Source: Paludibacteraceae bacterium (GTDB taxonomy: Bacteria; Bacteroidota; Bacteroidia; Bacteroidales; Paludibacteraceae). Taken from it: DNA of 39,506 nucleotides. Under the pieces are notes generated by a model that searched no databases, was not told the DNA's origin, and saw only the letters and a program-made list of their open reading frames with translations. The stretch spans positions 1 to 39,506 of the forward strand of contig JAIKXR010000112.1 of assembly GCA_024683975.1 (NCBI GenBank). The letters are read 5' to 3'. The position numbers were made by a program, and so were the translations under genes. Shown one piece after another: positions 38,128 through 39,506 of this stretch; positions within the stretch are counted from its first letter, which is position 1; each line of letters starts with the position of its first letter.

Positions 38128-38963
38128 TATTCTGCTGTTTGATCAAACTTATAAAACTGGAATAGTTTTTGTTTGTTTGGAATATATATACCGTCTTGTT
38201 CCAATAAATCTTTGCGTTGGTTATATATCTCCAATATCATATGCTTGCGTTCACGGTCAATCGCATGGTGAATTTTACGATGACAACATGGGCAGAGGGT
38301 GATATAATTATCTAAAATTTCTATGGTGTGTTCAAATTCGGATGCAAATTCACGAGGAATAAAATGGTGTACTTCTACATAATTTTGATTTTCAGCCTTG
38401 CTCGTAAAATAATGCTCTGCACAATCCTCGCTTTCTTCCAAAATACAGTGATAGTTGCTCTTTTCTTTTGCCATTTGCTTGAGAACATCACTTACTTGAT
38501 TTTGCCTTGCTTGTCCCTGAATATCTGTTGGGTCGATTACTTTTTCTCCATTGATTTCTTCTTTTGTCAGTAGCCCTTGGTTTGTATCCGCCGCAATATC
38601 GTATAGAATGTTATATATGGTTTCAAAAATATCTTTATTCTCCGATATAAAGGCGATGACCTTTGTTGCATCTATCATGTATATATCTCCGTAAAAATTG
38701 ACAACAGAAGAAACACATTCATCGTAACTTATTGTACCTAAAAGTTGCAATTTCCTTGTTACATATAGAATCCAAGCACATTCTACAACCATTGGTTTGT
38801 TAAAATTTCCGCTTTTTTCAAACTTTTTACTCAATATGCAATGCTTATTGTTAGCCAATATATTAGACCTGACATACTTTTTTAATTCTTGCTTATCTTC
38901 ATTTGATGCATGACGAAATTGTTTGAGAAAATCAGTTTGACGGTATGAACGATATAACAACAC
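38127..38963 (-). CDS. HNH endonuclease, likely restriction partner of the adjacent methyltransferase (GTG start; possibly N-terminally truncated)
   Basis: ORF 278 aa; YVEVHHFIPREFASEFEHTIEILDNYITLCPCCHRKIHHAI (HNH with Cys pair); stop/start TAATG overlap with the methyltransferase. Confidence 0.85.
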   Translation of the reverse strand: MLLYRSYRQTDFLKQFRHASNEDKQELKKYVRSNILANNKHCILSKKFEKSGNFNKPMVVECAWILYVTRKLQLLGTISYDECVSSVVNFYGDIYMIDATKVIAFISENKDIFETIYNILYDIAADTNQGLLTKEEINGEKVIDPTDIQGQARQNQVSDVLKQMAKEKSNYHCILEESEDCAEHYFTSKAENQNYVEVHHFIPREFASEFEHTIEILDNYITLCPCCHRKIHHAIDRERKHMILEIYNQRKDLLEQDGIYIPNKQKLFQFYKFDQTAE

Positions 38964-39030
38964 TCCGTTAAAAACGGACTTAATTTATTAAAAATAAATG
39001 CGTTATTGGGCATATTTTAGTATTTGAAAA

Positions 39031-39062
39031 TTTGGTCAAGCGGGAGAAATATTGTACCTTTA
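39031..39062 (+). promoter_or_regulatory. Putative promoter of the transposase
   Basis: TTTG (39031-39034), 20 nt, TACCTTTA (39055-39062). Confidence 0.4.
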
Positions 39063-39086
39063 CAGTCTGACAAACAAAAAGTTACA

Positions 39087-39506
39087 ATGATTTCAGACCC
39101 ACTCAACCAATTCGCTCAATTTTGTGAAGAAACACTGCTATCGTGTACACAAAAAGTCAATAAACCCCTCAAGCAAAACATCATCGAGGTTTTGACATTG
39201 TATATGGCTTTAAACTCGCGTGTCAACTTTACTCAAATGGGAAAAGCAGGCAAACGTATAGAGCAAACTTATCGCAATGTCTTCCAAAAAGACTTTGATT
39301 GGCTGGAGTTTAACTCCATACTTGCAGACAAGTATTTCTCACACGAGACACGCAAAGCCATTGCTATTGACCCGAGTTACATCCCCAAGTCCGGTAAGCA
39401 CACTGCTTTCCTTGACTATTATTGGTCGGGTGCGGCAGGGCAAGCCAAGTGGGGCTTGGAGATTCTCGCCATCGCATTGCTCGGCATAGACACTCACGAT
39501 TGCATC
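39087..39506 (+). mobile_element. Insertion sequence, 5' part: DDE transposase (IS4-like), truncated by the window edge
   Basis: Manual translation: MISDPLNQFAQFCEETLLSCTQKVNKPLKQNIIEVLTLYMALNSRVNFTQMGKAGKRIEQTYRNVFQKDFDWLEFNSILADKYFSHETRKAIAIDPSYIPKSGKHTAFLDYYWSGAAGQAKWGLEILAIALLGIDTHDCI; AIDPSYIPKSGKHT resembles the first catalytic Asp region of DDE transposases. Confidence 0.8.

Overview
Bacteroidetes-type (probably Bacteroidales) chromosomal window; the taxon is inferred from TAnnTTTG promoters, T9SS C-terminal signals and gene families. Main blocks: (1) ~1-10927, minus strand: a capsule/exopolysaccharide operon with two nucleotide-sugar dehydrogenases, two tandem paralogous Wzx-type flippases, a Wzy-like polymerase, three glycosyltransferases, a DegT aminotransferase and an edge-truncated initiating sugar transferase. 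(2) A divergent large DUF2723 membrane protein. (3) recX, prmC and rpsA, with recX bracketed by arrays of a 14-bp repeat that supply its start and stop codons. (4) Two adjacent T9SS-type secreted proteins (2028 and 791 aa), the larger with a long Asp/Glu run. (5) A repeat-rich accessory patch, ~26.48-30.12 kb, holding an apparent 3' remnant of an AlbA_2/RecG-like ATP-binding protein, a candidate small-protein + GNAT toxin-antitoxin pair, a DUF1016/YhcG-like gene that appears to lack its nuclease core and carries two in-frame palindromes, and a full-length DUF1016 nuclease. (6) A FeoB-like transporter with a degenerate G domain. (7) sbcCD, an HNH/methyltransferase restriction-modification pair, and a partial DDE transposase at the right edge. 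No tRNA, rRNA or CRISPR array was recognised. The strongest candidates for follow-up are the recX-framing repeats, the palindrome pair with a compensatory base-pair change, the GNAT pair, and the ~115-bp repeat/leader block shared upstream of two unrelated genes. No single clear-cut new system could be demonstrated from sequence reading alone.
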